DNA of 64,000 nucleotides from positions 186,001-250,000 of the forward strand of contig NZ_JDTZ01000002.1 of assembly GCF_000771225.1 (NCBI RefSeq), written 5' to 3'. This document shows positions 27,090 through 35,918 of this stretch, piece after piece (the stretch's first letter is position 1; each line of letters begins with the position of its first letter). The position numbers and the translations under genes were made by a program. The notes beneath the pieces are model-generated. The model had not been told where the DNA came from. It did not search any database and saw only the letters and a list, made by a program, of their open reading frames with translations. Source of the DNA: Bifidobacterium pseudolongum subsp. pseudolongum DSM 20099 (GTDB taxonomy: Bacteria; Actinomycetota; Actinomycetes; Actinomycetales; Bifidobacteriaceae).

Positions 27090-28477
27090 CGCATGGTGAA
27101 GCCCTGGTTGGCGCCGTACTCCTTGAGGTCGCTCTGCCAGCGTTCGATCCCCTCGTGCAATGTGACCTGCGGGCCGGGAGTTTGCGGCATGTCCTTGCGT
27201 TGGATGAGCCCCTCGCGTTCGCGCCGCACCGCGTCATAATACGTGTGCTCGTCGTTCACCCACGTGTATGCGGCACCGACGGTGGCACGGAAATCGCTGC
27301 GCGCATACACCTCGAACGGCAGGTACTGGTAACCGGTGCTGACGTGGCTCGCGGCCTGAGCAAGCACCGTGTTGAATTTCTGCCCGCCGAAATACGGCAC
27401 CTCGATGCCTCGCGCGTCGCGCACCGTGGTCTTGTTCAGGAAGTTGGCGCTGTTGAGCGTGGCGTTGTCAGCAGGGAACGCTCCGCCGTCCACGCGCGTC
27501 ATGATGCCCGCCGTCTCGTGGCACACATATTCGATGAACCGCCATGAGGCCTCCGGGCGCCGGCTCGAACTGAGCACGCCGAGCGCCGACCCGCCGTTTT
27601 CGGCGTTCGTCAGGTTGCCATGCGCCGTGGGCATCTGCGCCACGCGCCACAGGCCGGCGGTGCCGGGCACGTCGGCCAGCAGCAGCGACGGCATCCATGC
27701 GCCGGCGAACAGTGACGCCACGGTGCCCGATCCGAGCGCCTGCTTCCAGTCGTCCGACCACGTGTCCAGCCGCGTGTTCACAAGGTCTTCGTCGATCATC
27801 TGCTGCCAGAACCGCGTGAACTCCTGCGTGCCGGTGTCGGTGTCGAGCGTGATCGAGACCTCTTTGCCGTCGTGCGAGGTGTTGTAGGGCCTGCCACCGG
27901 CGAGCCAGATCATCGCGTTGTAGAAACTCGCGTCGCCGTCGTCGGCTGCGATGTAGACGCCGTTCTCCTTGAGCTTCTTCGCCGCACGGTAATAGTCGTC
28001 CCATGTGCGGATCTTCGCGGCATCCACGCCCGCCTGCTCGAACACGTCCTGGTTGTAGAAGAAGGCCATGGGGCCCGAATCCATCGGCACACCGTACACA
28101 CGCCTGTCGAGCTGCACCGACGACCATGAGCCGGGCGTATAGAACGAGCCGTAATTCGTGGTGCGACTCGTCAGGTCGCGCAACTGGCCGCTGACCGCAT
28201 ACTGCGGCAAGGCGAAATACTCCAGCTGCACCACGTCCGGCGTGCCATAGCCGTCTTGAATCGCCGAGTTGAGTTTGCTGTAGTCGGCCGTGCCGATCTG
28301 CGTCACATGGATGTCCGGGTTGCGCGCCTCGAAATCGGCGATCAACGCGGCCATGCTGGGCTCCCACGACCACACGCTGATCTGCGTGCGGTCGTCGGGC
28401 TCACCGCAGCCCGCCACGGCGACCATCACGCCCGCCGCACATACCGCCGCCACCATCCGCTCCGCCCATGCGTGCAC
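27086..28477 (-). CDS. sugar-type ABC transporter binding lipoprotein, orphan
   Basis: A 463-residue family 1 extracellular solute-binding protein. The signal ends in VAVAGC, with lipidated Cys24. The body has IADFEARNPDIHVTQ, DVVQLEYFALPQYA, PMDSGPMAFFYNQDVFEQAG and TWDDYYRAAKKLKENG, the standard layout of maltose/oligosaccharide binding proteins. The expected permease genes are absent on both sides (coaX downstream, a small membrane protein gene upstream), so it probably serves transporter subunits encoded elsewhere. The start is GTG 28477 with GAGGAG before it. Convergent 4-base overlap with coaX. Confidence 0.9.
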   Translation of the reverse strand: MHAWAERMVAAVCAAGVMVAVAGCGEPDDRTQISVWSWEPSMAALIADFEARNPDIHVTQIGTADYSKLNSAIQDGYGTPDVVQLEYFALPQYAVSGQLRDLTSRTTNYGSFYTPGSWSSVQLDRRVYGVPMDSGPMAFFYNQDVFEQAGVDAAKIRTWDDYYRAAKKLKENGVYIAADDGDASFYNAMIWLAGGRPYNTSHDGKEVSITLDTDTGTQEFTRFWQQMIDEDLVNTRLDTWSDDWKQALGSGTVASLFAGAWMPSLLLADVPGTAGLWRVAQMPTAHGNLTNAENGGSALGVLSSSRRPEASWRFIEYVCHETAGIMTRVDGGAFPADNATLNSANFLNKTTVRDARGIEVPYFGGQKFNTVLAQAASHVSTGYQYLPFEVYARSDFRATVGAAYTWVNDEHTYYDAVRREREGLIQRKDMPQTPGPQVTLHEGIERWQSDLKEYGANQGFTMR

Positions 28478-28534
28478 ATCGACTCCTCACCGTGTGTTGA
28501 CCTGTACGCACTCCAGCATAGCGGGCGGGGCGTG

Positions 28535-28942
28535 TTACGCGGCGACGACCGTGACGCCCTGGCCGGGCTGCACGCGGATGGTGACGACGCCGCCCTTATG
28601 CACGCCTTTGGCCTGTACATCCTTCTTCTTGGCGGCGATGTGCTCAATGTTCGTTTCCTTCTTGCGCGTCGTCTCGTCGGGCTTCGCGTTGTACCACATC
28701 ACTTCCACATCGGCCGTGTCGTCGTCGCGCGGGGTCACATTGCGCACAATGCCCTTCTGGCGCCACGACTGATGCGATTCGTCTTCATACTCGATCGGCG
28801 TGTTGTACAGCACCCGCTGCTGCTCGGGTTCGAGCTCGGTGAACGCACGGGCCTCACGCTCCCCGCCGTCCCTGCCCAACATGACCGCCGTGCACACGAA
28901 CGCAGCAAGCACCACTATGCACAGTGCAATGATGTAACCCAT
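28535..28942 (-). CDS. small membrane-anchored protein of unknown function
   Basis: A 135-residue protein with one amino-terminal transmembrane helix (about residues 3-22, YIIALCIVVLAAFVCTAVML) and a soluble charged domain. It includes VRNVTPRDDDTADVEVMWYN and closes with GGVVTIRVQPGQGVTVVAA. The orientation of the anchor suggests an exported or membrane-attached domain. I recognise no family. AAGGAG precedes ATG 28942. It stands 58 bases upstream of the orphan binding lipoprotein on the same strand, so both may be cotranscribed. Confidence 0.65.
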   Translation of the reverse strand: MGYIIALCIVVLAAFVCTAVMLGRDGGEREARAFTELEPEQQRVLYNTPIEYEDESHQSWRQKGIVRNVTPRDDDTADVEVMWYNAKPDETTRKKETNIEHIAAKKKDVQAKGVHKGGVVTIRVQPGQGVTVVAA

Positions 28943-29014
28943 GATCCGCTCCTTACCGAATACATCTGCTTCCTCCAGTTCTAGCAGCCTAAGTGCGGGC
29001 CGGCGCGGGTTGCG

Positions 29015-29836
29015 CTACATGCGTGAAATCGCCGCGCCGAGTGACACGCGCGAAACGAAGCGGCGCGCCTCGCCGGTGAGCGGGTCGCGGAATTCGAGCA
29101 CGCGCGCCACGAGTTCGAGCGGCTGCGAGAAATCGTCGTAGGCGCGCTGTTCGATGCGCGGGTAGAAGTCGTCGCCGAGGATCGGCAGGCCGAGAGAGTT
29201 CATGTGCACACGCAATTGGTGCGTTTTGCCGGTCTTCGGATGCAGCACGTAGCGCGCGATTGGTTCGCCCGCGCGCGCAGAGGCGGCGCGGTTGAGCTCC
29301 GCACGCTCAATGCTGGTGACCGCATTGACCACTCCGGCAATCTCCTGCGCGCGCAGCACACCGCGCGTTTTGACGATGTGCGAGCGGCGTTCCAATGGGA
29401 ACGGACGCGGTGCGGCGAGCCGCGTGACGGTGCCGGTCGGCGGATGTTGCGGCGGGCGCACCGGCGCGAGGCACTCGTAGGTCTTGCGCGCATGGCGGTT
29501 CTGGAACACGAGCTGGTACGCCCCGCGCGCAGCCGGGTCGCGCACAAACACGAGCACGCCGGCGGTCGGTCTGTCGAGGCGGTGCGCCGGCACGATGCGC
29601 GGGTCGGCATAGCGTTCGCGTAGCCGCATGAGCGCGGTCTGGCGGTACCACATGCCGCGCGGCATCGTGGCGAGGAAATGCGGTTTGTCCACGACGATGA
29701 TCGCCTCGTCCTCGTACAGCACCGGCAGGTCGAAGGGGATGTCGGGTTCGTTGAGCACCCAACGGTGATGGCCCGGGGTATGCGGTTCGGCATGCCCCGG
29801 GCCATGGTCGCGGTGCTCGGGCGGTTGCCCTGCCAC
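29015..29836 (-). CDS. RluA-family RNA pseudouridine synthase
   Basis: A 273-residue pseudouridine synthase of the RluA group. The catalytic Asp is D88 in PAHRLDRPTAG, followed by YQLVFQNRHARKTYEC and the closing YVLHPKTGKTHQLRVHM. There is no S4 domain, and the first about 35 residues are variable. Starts are ambiguous: GTG 29836 is used, but GTG codons further in (around residue 27) would fit the conserved region better. The gene begins 10 bases after the glmS stop, so it is probably an operon partner. Its RNA target (rRNA or tRNA) is unknown. Confidence 0.85.
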   Translation of the reverse strand: MAGQPPEHRDHGPGHAEPHTPGHHRWVLNEPDIPFDLPVLYEDEAIIVVDKPHFLATMPRGMWYRQTALMRLRERYADPRIVPAHRLDRPTAGVLVFVRDPAARGAYQLVFQNRHARKTYECLAPVRPPQHPPTGTVTRLAAPRPFPLERRSHIVKTRGVLRAQEIAGVVNAVTSIERAELNRAASARAGEPIARYVLHPKTGKTHQLRVHMNSLGLPILGDDFYPRIEQRAYDDFSQPLELVARVLEFRDPLTGEARRFVSRVSLGAAISRM

Positions 29837-29846
29837 TACTCCACCA

Positions 29847-31739
29847 CTACTCCACCGTGACGGATTTGGCGAGGTTGCGTGGTTTGTCCACGTCGTAGCC
29901 TTTCTGCTTGGCCATGTCCATGGCGAGCAGCTGCAGGGGTACCACGTCCACGAGCGGGCTCATCAGTGTGGGGCATTCGGGGCGCCAGAAGATCACGTCG
30001 GCGTAGCGTTCCACGTCCTTGTCGCCTTCCTCGGCCACGGCGATGATGTATGCGCCGCGGGCCTTGACCTCTTCGATGCCGGAGATCACCTTGGCGTGCA
30101 GGATGTTGCGCCCGCGTTCCGGCGGCACGATGAACACAACCGGCTCGCCTTCGTCCACGAGCGCGATCGGCCCGTGCTTGAGCTCGCCGGCGGCGAAGCC
30201 CTCGGTGAACGTGTAGGCGATCTCCTTGAGTTTCAACGCGCCTTCGAGCGCGACCGGGTAGCCCACGTGGCGGCCCAGGAACAGGAACGAGTTCGCGTCG
30301 CGCAGCTGGCGGGCCGCGGTGGCCACCTTGGACGGCTGCGTGTCGAGCACCCACTGGATCTTGCGCGGCATGTCCTTGAGCGAATCGAGTGTCTGCGCGA
30401 TCTCGTCACGGAACACGGTGCCCTTGAGCTGGGCCAGATAGAGGCCGAGCACGTAGGCGGCGGTGATCTGCGCCACGAACGCTTTCGTGGAGGCCACGGC
30501 CACCTCGGGGCCGGCGTGCGTGTACAGCACCGCGTCGGATTCGCGCGGGATCGACGCGCCCTGCGTGTTGCAGATCGCGAGCACCTTGGATCCCTGTTCG
30601 CGCGCGTGGCGCAACGCCATGAGCGTGTCCATCGTCTCGCCCGACTGCGAGATCGCCACCACAAGCGTGCGTGGCGTGAGGATCGGGTCGCGGTAGCGGA
30701 ACTCGTGCGCCAACTCGACCTCCACCGGGATGCGCACCCAGTGCTCGATCGCGTATTTGGCCACCATGCCCGCATAGCTCGCGGTGCCGCAGCCGATCAC
30801 GATGATCTTGTCGACCGCCTTGAAATCATGCTCGTCGATATGCACTTCGTCGAGGTTGAGCCGGCCCTCGTCGTCCAGACGCCCGATCAGCGTGCGCTGC
30901 ACCGCTGCCGGCTCCTCGTGGATTTCCTTGTCCATGAACGAATCCCAACCGCCCTTCTCGGCGGCCGACGCATCCCAATCGATCTCGTACACCACCGGCT
31001 CGGGCACCGCGTTGCCGTCGAAATCGGTCACAGCCACGCCATGCGCGTCGATCATCACGGCCTGATCCTGACCGATCTCCATCGCCGTCTTCGTGTACGC
31101 CACGAACGCGGCCACATCCGAACCCAGGAAATTCTCCCCCTCGCCCAGACCCACAACGAGCGGCGAATCATGGCGCGCGCCGACCACGACGCCCGGCTGG
31201 CGGCAATCCACCGCCAGAATCGTGAACGCGCCCTCGAGCATGCGCCCCAAGCGGCGCATCGCCTCAAACAGGTCGGGTTCGCCCGTCTCCGCGATCACCG
31301 CGTCCACAATCTTGCCCAACAGCTTGGCCGCCACCTCGGTGTCGGTGCCCGAAACGAAACGGTACCCCTCCGCCTGCAGGTCCAGACGCAGCTGCGAGGC
31401 GTTCTCGATGATGCCGTTGTGGATGATCGCCACCTTGCCGTCACGGCTCGCATGCGGGTGCGCGTTCACATCGTTGGGCACACCGTTCGTGGCCCAACGC
31501 GTATGCCCGATCGCCACCGTGGCGTCCGGCAGCGGGCGCACCTCGATGTCCTCCACCAGATTCGACAGGCGGCCGGCCTTCTTGCGCACCGCCACACGGT
31601 CCATACCCGGCGCGGTCAACGCCACACCGGCCGAATCATACCCACGGTACTCCAACCGTTCCAAGCCTTGCAAGCACACCTCGAGGGCGCGCATCGAAGG
31701 ACAATTCACATCACCTGCATAACCTACAATTCCACACAT
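29847..31739 (-). CDS. glmS: glutamine-fructose-6-phosphate aminotransferase (isomerizing)
   Basis: Makes glucosamine-6-phosphate for peptidoglycan. The 630 residues comprise an amino-terminal Ntn glutaminase with Cys2 (MCGIVGYAG), IGHTRWATNG and HNGIIENASQLR, then two SIS domains (IIVIGCGTASYAGMVAKY, VVAISQSGETMDTLMALRHA, FLFLGRHVGYPVALEGALKL) and the carboxy-terminal tail KPRNLAKSVTVE. ATG 31739 is fixed because the mature protein must begin with Cys. TATGCT lies 7 bases upstream with no Shine-Dalgarno, hence probably leaderless. No glmS ribozyme is present in the short 152-base upstream gap. Confidence 0.97.
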   Translation of the reverse strand: MCGIVGYAGDVNCPSMRALEVCLQGLERLEYRGYDSAGVALTAPGMDRVAVRKKAGRLSNLVEDIEVRPLPDATVAIGHTRWATNGVPNDVNAHPHASRDGKVAIIHNGIIENASQLRLDLQAEGYRFVSGTDTEVAAKLLGKIVDAVIAETGEPDLFEAMRRLGRMLEGAFTILAVDCRQPGVVVGARHDSPLVVGLGEGENFLGSDVAAFVAYTKTAMEIGQDQAVMIDAHGVAVTDFDGNAVPEPVVYEIDWDASAAEKGGWDSFMDKEIHEEPAAVQRTLIGRLDDEGRLNLDEVHIDEHDFKAVDKIIVIGCGTASYAGMVAKYAIEHWVRIPVEVELAHEFRYRDPILTPRTLVVAISQSGETMDTLMALRHAREQGSKVLAICNTQGASIPRESDAVLYTHAGPEVAVASTKAFVAQITAAYVLGLYLAQLKGTVFRDEIAQTLDSLKDMPRKIQWVLDTQPSKVATAARQLRDANSFLFLGRHVGYPVALEGALKLKEIAYTFTEGFAAGELKHGPIALVDEGEPVVFIVPPERGRNILHAKVISGIEEVKARGAYIIAVAEEGDKDVERYADVIFWRPECPTLMSPLVDVVPLQLLAMDMAKQKGYDVDKPRNLAKSVTVE

Positions 31740-31891
31740 GCACACCAGCATAACCGACAGTGGCGTGTAATGCACGGAATCCCGGTGTACCTCCACCGTT
31801 TCCACGCTTTTGCCGGGCCGCTGGCGGTTTCGCCCTAACCGAACGCACACACCACGCATAAGCGGCCGCGCCTCATACAGTACATTGCTAT

Positions 31892-32629
31892 ATGATGGTT
31901 CCCGTGAGCACGACCACCAACATCGGAACACCAGCCATGGGCCAACCCACACCACAATCCGGCAGGCAGGAGACATTCCGCGTCGCCATCGTGGACAACG
32001 ACCGTCTTATACTCGGACTGCTCTCGTCATTCCTTGCCAAGCAGCCGCACCTCATCGTCGACTGGACCGCGCAAAGCGGGCAAGGCGGCATCGACGCCTA
32101 CCACCGCAGTCTATGCAGCACCGACCCGGCCGCCGACCTCATCTTGACCGACATCGCCATGCATGGCATGTCCGGCATGGAAATGTGTTCCATGATCCGG
32201 TTCGAAGACAATCGCACCCCGATCCTTGGCGCCACATCGTATGACCCGCATCTCTACGCCACCGATGCGGTGGCCGCCGGCATGCAGGGCGTGGTCGCCA
32301 AAGAAGACCTTGGATGCCTCCTTGAATCCATCAATACGCTGCTCGACGGCGGCCGGCTGCCATTGCGCGAGGGCGTCTTCTTCGACTCCCCAAGCCAGGC
32401 GTACGCCCGTCTGCAGGCCGGCAGCAAACCAGCGCTGCTCACCCTCTCTGAGAACGAACGGACCGTCATGGATTATCTGTCGCAAGGCATGCTCACCCCA
32501 GACATCGCCATGCTCATGGACGTCAGCCCCTCCACCGTCAAGACCTATGTGAGCCGCGCAACGCGCAAGTTGGGCGTCGGCAACCGGCGCGAGGCGGTCG
32601 CCGAGTGGCTGCGCATCACCAATCTATAG
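31892..32629 (+). CDS. orphan NarL/LuxR-type response regulator
   Basis: A 245-residue protein. The receiver domain (about 29-150) has the acidic pair D35/D37 (VAIVDND), phosphoacceptor D87 in LILTDIAMHGMSG, a switch Thr in GATSYD and Lys in VVAKEDL. The carboxy-terminal LuxR-type helix-turn-helix reads LSENERTVMDYLSQGML to STVKTYVSRATRKLGVGNR. About 28 extra residues precede the receiver. No histidine kinase is nearby. TACATT 5 bases before ATG 31892 suggests a leaderless mRNA. It is divergent from glmS. Confidence 0.9.
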   Translation: MMVPVSTTTNIGTPAMGQPTPQSGRQETFRVAIVDNDRLILGLLSSFLAKQPHLIVDWTAQSGQGGIDAYHRSLCSTDPAADLILTDIAMHGMSGMEMCSMIRFEDNRTPILGATSYDPHLYATDAVAAGMQGVVAKEDLGCLLESINTLLDGGRLPLREGVFFDSPSQAYARLQAGSKPALLTLSENERTVMDYLSQGMLTPDIAMLMDVSPSTVKTYVSRATRKLGVGNRREAVAEWLRITNL

Positions 32630-32660
32630 CAACACAGCGCATAGCGTGACCATATAGTGT

Positions 32661-32689
32661 GCGCGTGTAGTCCTGAGGACTACACGCGC
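32661..32689 (+). terminator. 29-base perfect palindrome after the response regulator
   Basis: GCGCGTGTAGTCC, loop TGA, and GGACTACACGCGC form a perfect 13-base stem 32 bases past the response-regulator stop. It is followed by TGGGCTTT, a poor T tract, so it is best read as a terminator of the actinobacterial kind. A dyad operator is the alternative. Confidence 0.6.
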
Positions 32690-32712
32690 TGGGCTTTCGC
32701 GAAAAGAACCTC

Positions 32713-32820
32713 TACAATGCTGAACCGGCGGGAGAGAAGGTCTTGCGCCGACCCGGCATGCGCCTACGGAGCGCACTGAGGAGGGGACGCCCAAATGGGC
32801 GCATGCCGGAGTCGTCGCAT
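32713..32820 (+). ncRNA. candidate structured RNA or structured intergenic element
   Basis: A TACAAT box (32713-32718) precedes two potential hairpins: CGGCG/CGCCG (32726-32730 with 32746-32750), and a 12-base perfect stem CCGGCATGCGCC (32753-32764) with GGCGCATGCCGG (32798-32809). It lies between the convergent response-regulator and ABC genes, isolated by the preceding palindrome. I could not match it to a known riboswitch or RNA family, and it may simply be a complex terminator region. Confidence 0.3.
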
Positions 32821-32888
32821 CAACGAAGCCGTCCGGCTGCCAATCATCTCGGCAACCGGCCAAACACCGCCCTCACACTAGATCTCCA

Positions 32889-33695
32889 CTACAGCACATG
32901 CTGCAGGAAGTCACGGAACCGCACCTCGCGCGGGTGGTCGATGATCTCTGGGCCGCCCTGCTCCACCACAACGCCGCCGTCCATGAACACGATCTGGTCG
33001 GCGACCTCGCGTGCGAATCCGATCTCGTGCGTCACCACGATCATCGTCATGCCCTCGTCGGCGAGCGAACGCATCACATTGAGCACCTCACCCACGAGTT
33101 CGGGGTCGAGCGCGCTCGTCGGCTCGTCGAACAGCATGATCCCGGGTTTCATCGCAAGCGCGCGCGCAATGGCGACGCGCTGCTGCTGGCCACCCGAAAG
33201 CTGGCCCGGGTAATAGTCCATGCGGTCGCCGAGCCCTACGCGCTTGAGTTCGGCGATGGCGAGTTCGCGCGCCTCGGCCTTGGGCATGTGCTTGACGTGC
33301 ACCGGCGCTTCCATCACGTTTTCGAGCACGGTCATGTGCGGGAAGAGGTTGAATTTCTGGAACACCATGCCGAGCTTGGAGCGCTGCTGCGCGATCTCCT
33401 TCTCGTTGAGCCTCTGCAGCGTGCCGTCAGGAAGGCGCTTGTAGCCGATCATCTCGCCGTTCACATCGATCTCGCCGCCGGTGAGCGTCTCCAACTGGTT
33501 GATCAGGCGCAGGAATGTGGATTTGCCCGAGCCCGACGGCCCCAGGATCACGGTGACGGTGCCCGGTTCCACTTCGAGGTTGATGCCCTTGAGCACATGC
33601 AGGTCGCCGAAGGCCTTGTGCACGTCTTTCGCCTCCACAACAGGCTTCGGGGCCTGCGCCCCGGCGGTTGCGGCGTGCGTTGTCTGTGAGGTCAT
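32889..33695 (-). CDS. amino-acid ABC transporter ATPase (GlnQ-like)
   Basis: A 268-residue polar amino-acid transporter ATPase. Walker A is GPSGSGKST (52-60), then the Q-loop [18 protein letters not shown], the signature [14 protein letters not shown], Walker [15 protein letters not shown] and the H-loop [14 protein letters not shown]. The [14 protein letters not shown] wording is diagnostic of the polar amino-acid group. It lies 22 bases after the permease stop. It is the third gene of a binding protein, permease, ATPase unit. Confidence 0.93.
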   Translation of the reverse strand: MTSQTTHAATAGAQAPKPVVEAKDVHKAFGDLHVLKGINLEVEPGTVTVILGPSGSGKSTFLRLINQLETLTGGEIDVNGEMIGYKRLPDGTLQRLNEKEIAQQRSKLGMVFQKFNLFPHMTVLENVMEAPVHVKHMPKAEARELAIAELKRVGLGDRMDYYPGQLSGGQQQRVAIARALAMKPGIMLFDEPTSALDPELVGEVLNVMRSLADEGMTMIVVTHEIGFAREVADQIVFMDGGVVVEQGGPEIIDHPREVRFRDFLQHVL

Positions 33696-33717
33696 GAGTG
33701 TATGCCCTTCCTGTCCG

Positions 33718-34704
33718 TTAGGCGTTGTAGCCGAGGAACGCCGCCTCGTTCGTCTTGTTCACGTCGTCTTGCGGTTCGCCTTCGGTCTTGCCCGGCAGCG
33801 GCGCCTGCTTGCCCTTGGTGCCCACCGGCCGCGCTTCGAAGCCCTTGCCGAAGTGCTTTTCGAGCATTGACTGGATCACCATGAAGATCGAGGTGATGAG
33901 CAGGTACCAGACGCTGGCCACAATGAGCAACGGGATCGGCTTGTAGATGCGGTTCGCGATCGCGTTCGTGGCGTACTGCAGTTCCAGCGTGAACGGCACG
34001 GCGAGCACAAGCGACGTGGTCTTGAGCATGCCGATCGTCTCGTTGCCGGTGGGCGGGATGATGATGCGCATGGCCTGGGGCAAGATCACGCGGCGCATGA
34101 TCATCGAACGCTTCATGCCGAGCGCCTTGGCGGCCTCTTCCTGGCCCGGGTCGACCGCTTCAAGGCCGGCGCGCACGATTTCGGCGAGGTAAGCGGCTTC
34201 GTTGAGCGCCAGGCCGATCACGGCGGCGTTGAACGCGGTCACCACGGTCTGCGAATCCACGCTCCAGAACTCCACCGAGGTGAAGGGGATGCCCAGCGAA
34301 AGGCGTGGAATCAGCACCGAGAACAGGCCCCAGAACACGAGCTGCGTGTACACAGGTGTGCCGCGGAAGAACCAGATGTAGAACCAGCTCACTCCGCGCA
34401 GCACCGGGTTGGCGGATTTGCGCATGATCGCCAGGATGACCGCCAGGATGATGGCGATGATCATGGAAAGGAACGTGAGGATGAGCGTGTATCCCACGCC
34501 TTCGAGCACGCGCTCGTTGAACAGGTACTTCCACACCACGTTCCATTCGAACCGCGGATTGGTGACCAGCCCATGGATGAGCATCGCCGCCAGCAGCGCC
34601 ACGATGACCGCCGCCACGATCTGGCCGGTGCGTTTGACTGGCTTGGCTTCGATGCGGTTCGGGATCGGCAGTCCTTCACCGTCGCGTTCAACATGATGAG
34701 GCAT
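33718..34704 (-). CDS. amino-acid ABC transporter permease (HisM/GlnP-like)
   Basis: A 328-residue membrane subunit. After a cytoplasmic amino terminus and a first helix comes a His/Glu/Gln-type permease domain: [38 protein letters not shown] and [20 protein letters not shown] (coupling loop). GAGGAG before ATG 34704 decides the start against the longer frame from 34770. A single permease gene suggests a homodimer. It is followed by the ATPase gene. Confidence 0.92.
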   Translation of the reverse strand: MPHHVERDGEGLPIPNRIEAKPVKRTGQIVAAVIVALLAAMLIHGLVTNPRFEWNVVWKYLFNERVLEGVGYTLILTFLSMIIAIILAVILAIMRKSANPVLRGVSWFYIWFFRGTPVYTQLVFWGLFSVLIPRLSLGIPFTSVEFWSVDSQTVVTAFNAAVIGLALNEAAYLAEIVRAGLEAVDPGQEEAAKALGMKRSMIMRRVILPQAMRIIIPPTGNETIGMLKTTSLVLAVPFTLELQYATNAIANRIYKPIPLLIVASVWYLLITSIFMVIQSMLEKHFGKGFEARPVGTKGKQAPLPGKTEGEPQDDVNKTNEAAFLGYNA

Positions 34705-34778
34705 CGGTCTCCTCGCTTTCTTCTCCACAACAATGCATGTGCGCGCTGGTGGAGTCCACCGCGCGCACATGGTTACGT

Positions 34779-35702
34779 TCAGTCCAGGTCTTTCGGGTTG
34801 ATCTCGGCAGTCTTGATGGCGCCAGATTCCACACCCCAGGCCTCTAGGATCTTCATGTAGGTGCCGTCATCCATCAGGTGCTGCATGGCGGCCTGCACGG
34901 CCTTGGCCAGCTCGGTGTCTCCCTTCTTGATGGCGATGCCCTGCTTGACCACGCCTTCGGCGCTGCCCAGATCCTCAAGCGCGTCGCCCGTCTGCGAGAT
35001 CGCGTAGCCGACCACAGGCGAATCGGCGTAGAACACATCGGCCTTGCCGGTGGCCACCGCGGTAGCGGCGTCGGTCTGCAGCTTGCTCGGCATCACTTCC
35101 ACAGCCGCCTTGCCGTCGACCGCGCATTGCTGCTTGATCTCGTTGGCTTCCTCTTCCTGGGTGGTACCCACCTGCACGGCGATCTTCTTGCCGCACAGAT
35201 CGTTGACGTCGATGTGCTCCGGGTTGCCCTTCTTGACCGCCCAGCTCGAGCCAGCCTTGTAGTAGCTCACAAAATCGACGGCGTCCATGCGCTCCTGCGT
35301 AATCGTCATCGCCGTGATGCCCAGATCGTATTTGGTGCCCACCGACGGCACAATCGTGTCGAATGTGGACGAGATGATCTTCGTGTCCAGGCCGAACACC
35401 TTGCCCAGCGCCTTCGCCAGGTCCACGTCATAGCCTTCCGGCGTCTTGCCGTCGTCGCCCACAAACTCGGCCGGGGCGTACGACAGCTCCATACCCACCG
35501 TCAGCTCACCACTGTCGGCGACGCTCTTCGGCAGCATGGCGGCAATCGTGTCGTCCTTCTTCACCGTGGAGACGTCAAACCCGGCCTTCGCCTCCGCCTT
35601 TGCGTCCGTGCTCTCATCGGTCGTGCCGCAGGCCACCGCCGCCAGGAGCATCGCCGCTCCCAGCATGCCCGCCATGATCTTCTTGAGACTCTGCACTGCC
35701 AT
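34779..35702 (-). CDS. amino-acid ABC transporter binding lipoprotein 1
   Basis: A 307-residue family 3 solute-binding protein with lipobox AAVAC (Cys25). The conserved parts are LTVGMELSYAPAEF, GYDVDLAKALGKVFGL, DLGITAMTITQERMDAVDFV, and GKKIAVQVGTTQEEEA with KADVFYADSPVVGYA. This pattern fits polar or basic amino acids, but the ligand is not fixed by sequence. ATG 35702 is used because the signal peptide starts there. It is the close paralogue of the next gene and leads into the permease gene after a 74-base gap. Confidence 0.92.
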   Translation of the reverse strand: MAVQSLKKIMAGMLGAAMLLAAVACGTTDESTDAKAEAKAGFDVSTVKKDDTIAAMLPKSVADSGELTVGMELSYAPAEFVGDDGKTPEGYDVDLAKALGKVFGLDTKIISSTFDTIVPSVGTKYDLGITAMTITQERMDAVDFVSYYKAGSSWAVKKGNPEHIDVNDLCGKKIAVQVGTTQEEEANEIKQQCAVDGKAAVEVMPSKLQTDAATAVATGKADVFYADSPVVGYAISQTGDALEDLGSAEGVVKQGIAIKKGDTELAKAVQAAMQHLMDDGTYMKILEAWGVESGAIKTAEINPKDLD

Positions 35703-35768
35703 TCTTTCTTGTTCCTCCGGTCTCATATGCGCGTCGATGTGCCGCAGGGTTCGGCGCCGTCGATTGGT

Positions 35769-35803
35769 TTGTATATTTATGGCATACACTGCATAAAATA
35801 CAA
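35769..35803. promoter_or_regulatory. ARG-box-like double palindrome before binding lipoprotein 1
   Basis: TTGTATATTTATG (35769-35781) and CATAAAATACAA (35792-35803) face each other with one bulged base. Each half also resembles the ARG-box outline (TGCATAAAATACA). The AT-rich patch lies 67-101 bases upstream of ATG 35702. An ArgR-type operator would fit a basic amino-acid transporter, but this is only a pattern resemblance. Confidence 0.35.
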
Positions 35804-35918
35804 ATGTGCTCAACGCGAACACTACCGCTGCTCAATGTGTGTGGCGCGTTCGCCGGGGCGAGAGCGCCACACACATGCAGCTATATCCTACCGTGTGCGC
35901 GGGCCAAGCGCGCGCCGG

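Noticed and set aside
29834..29857. Tandem CCACTACTCCAC direct repeat at the glmS end
   Set aside because: Only two short units, spanning the glmS stop codon; it looks like a small local duplication without further structure.
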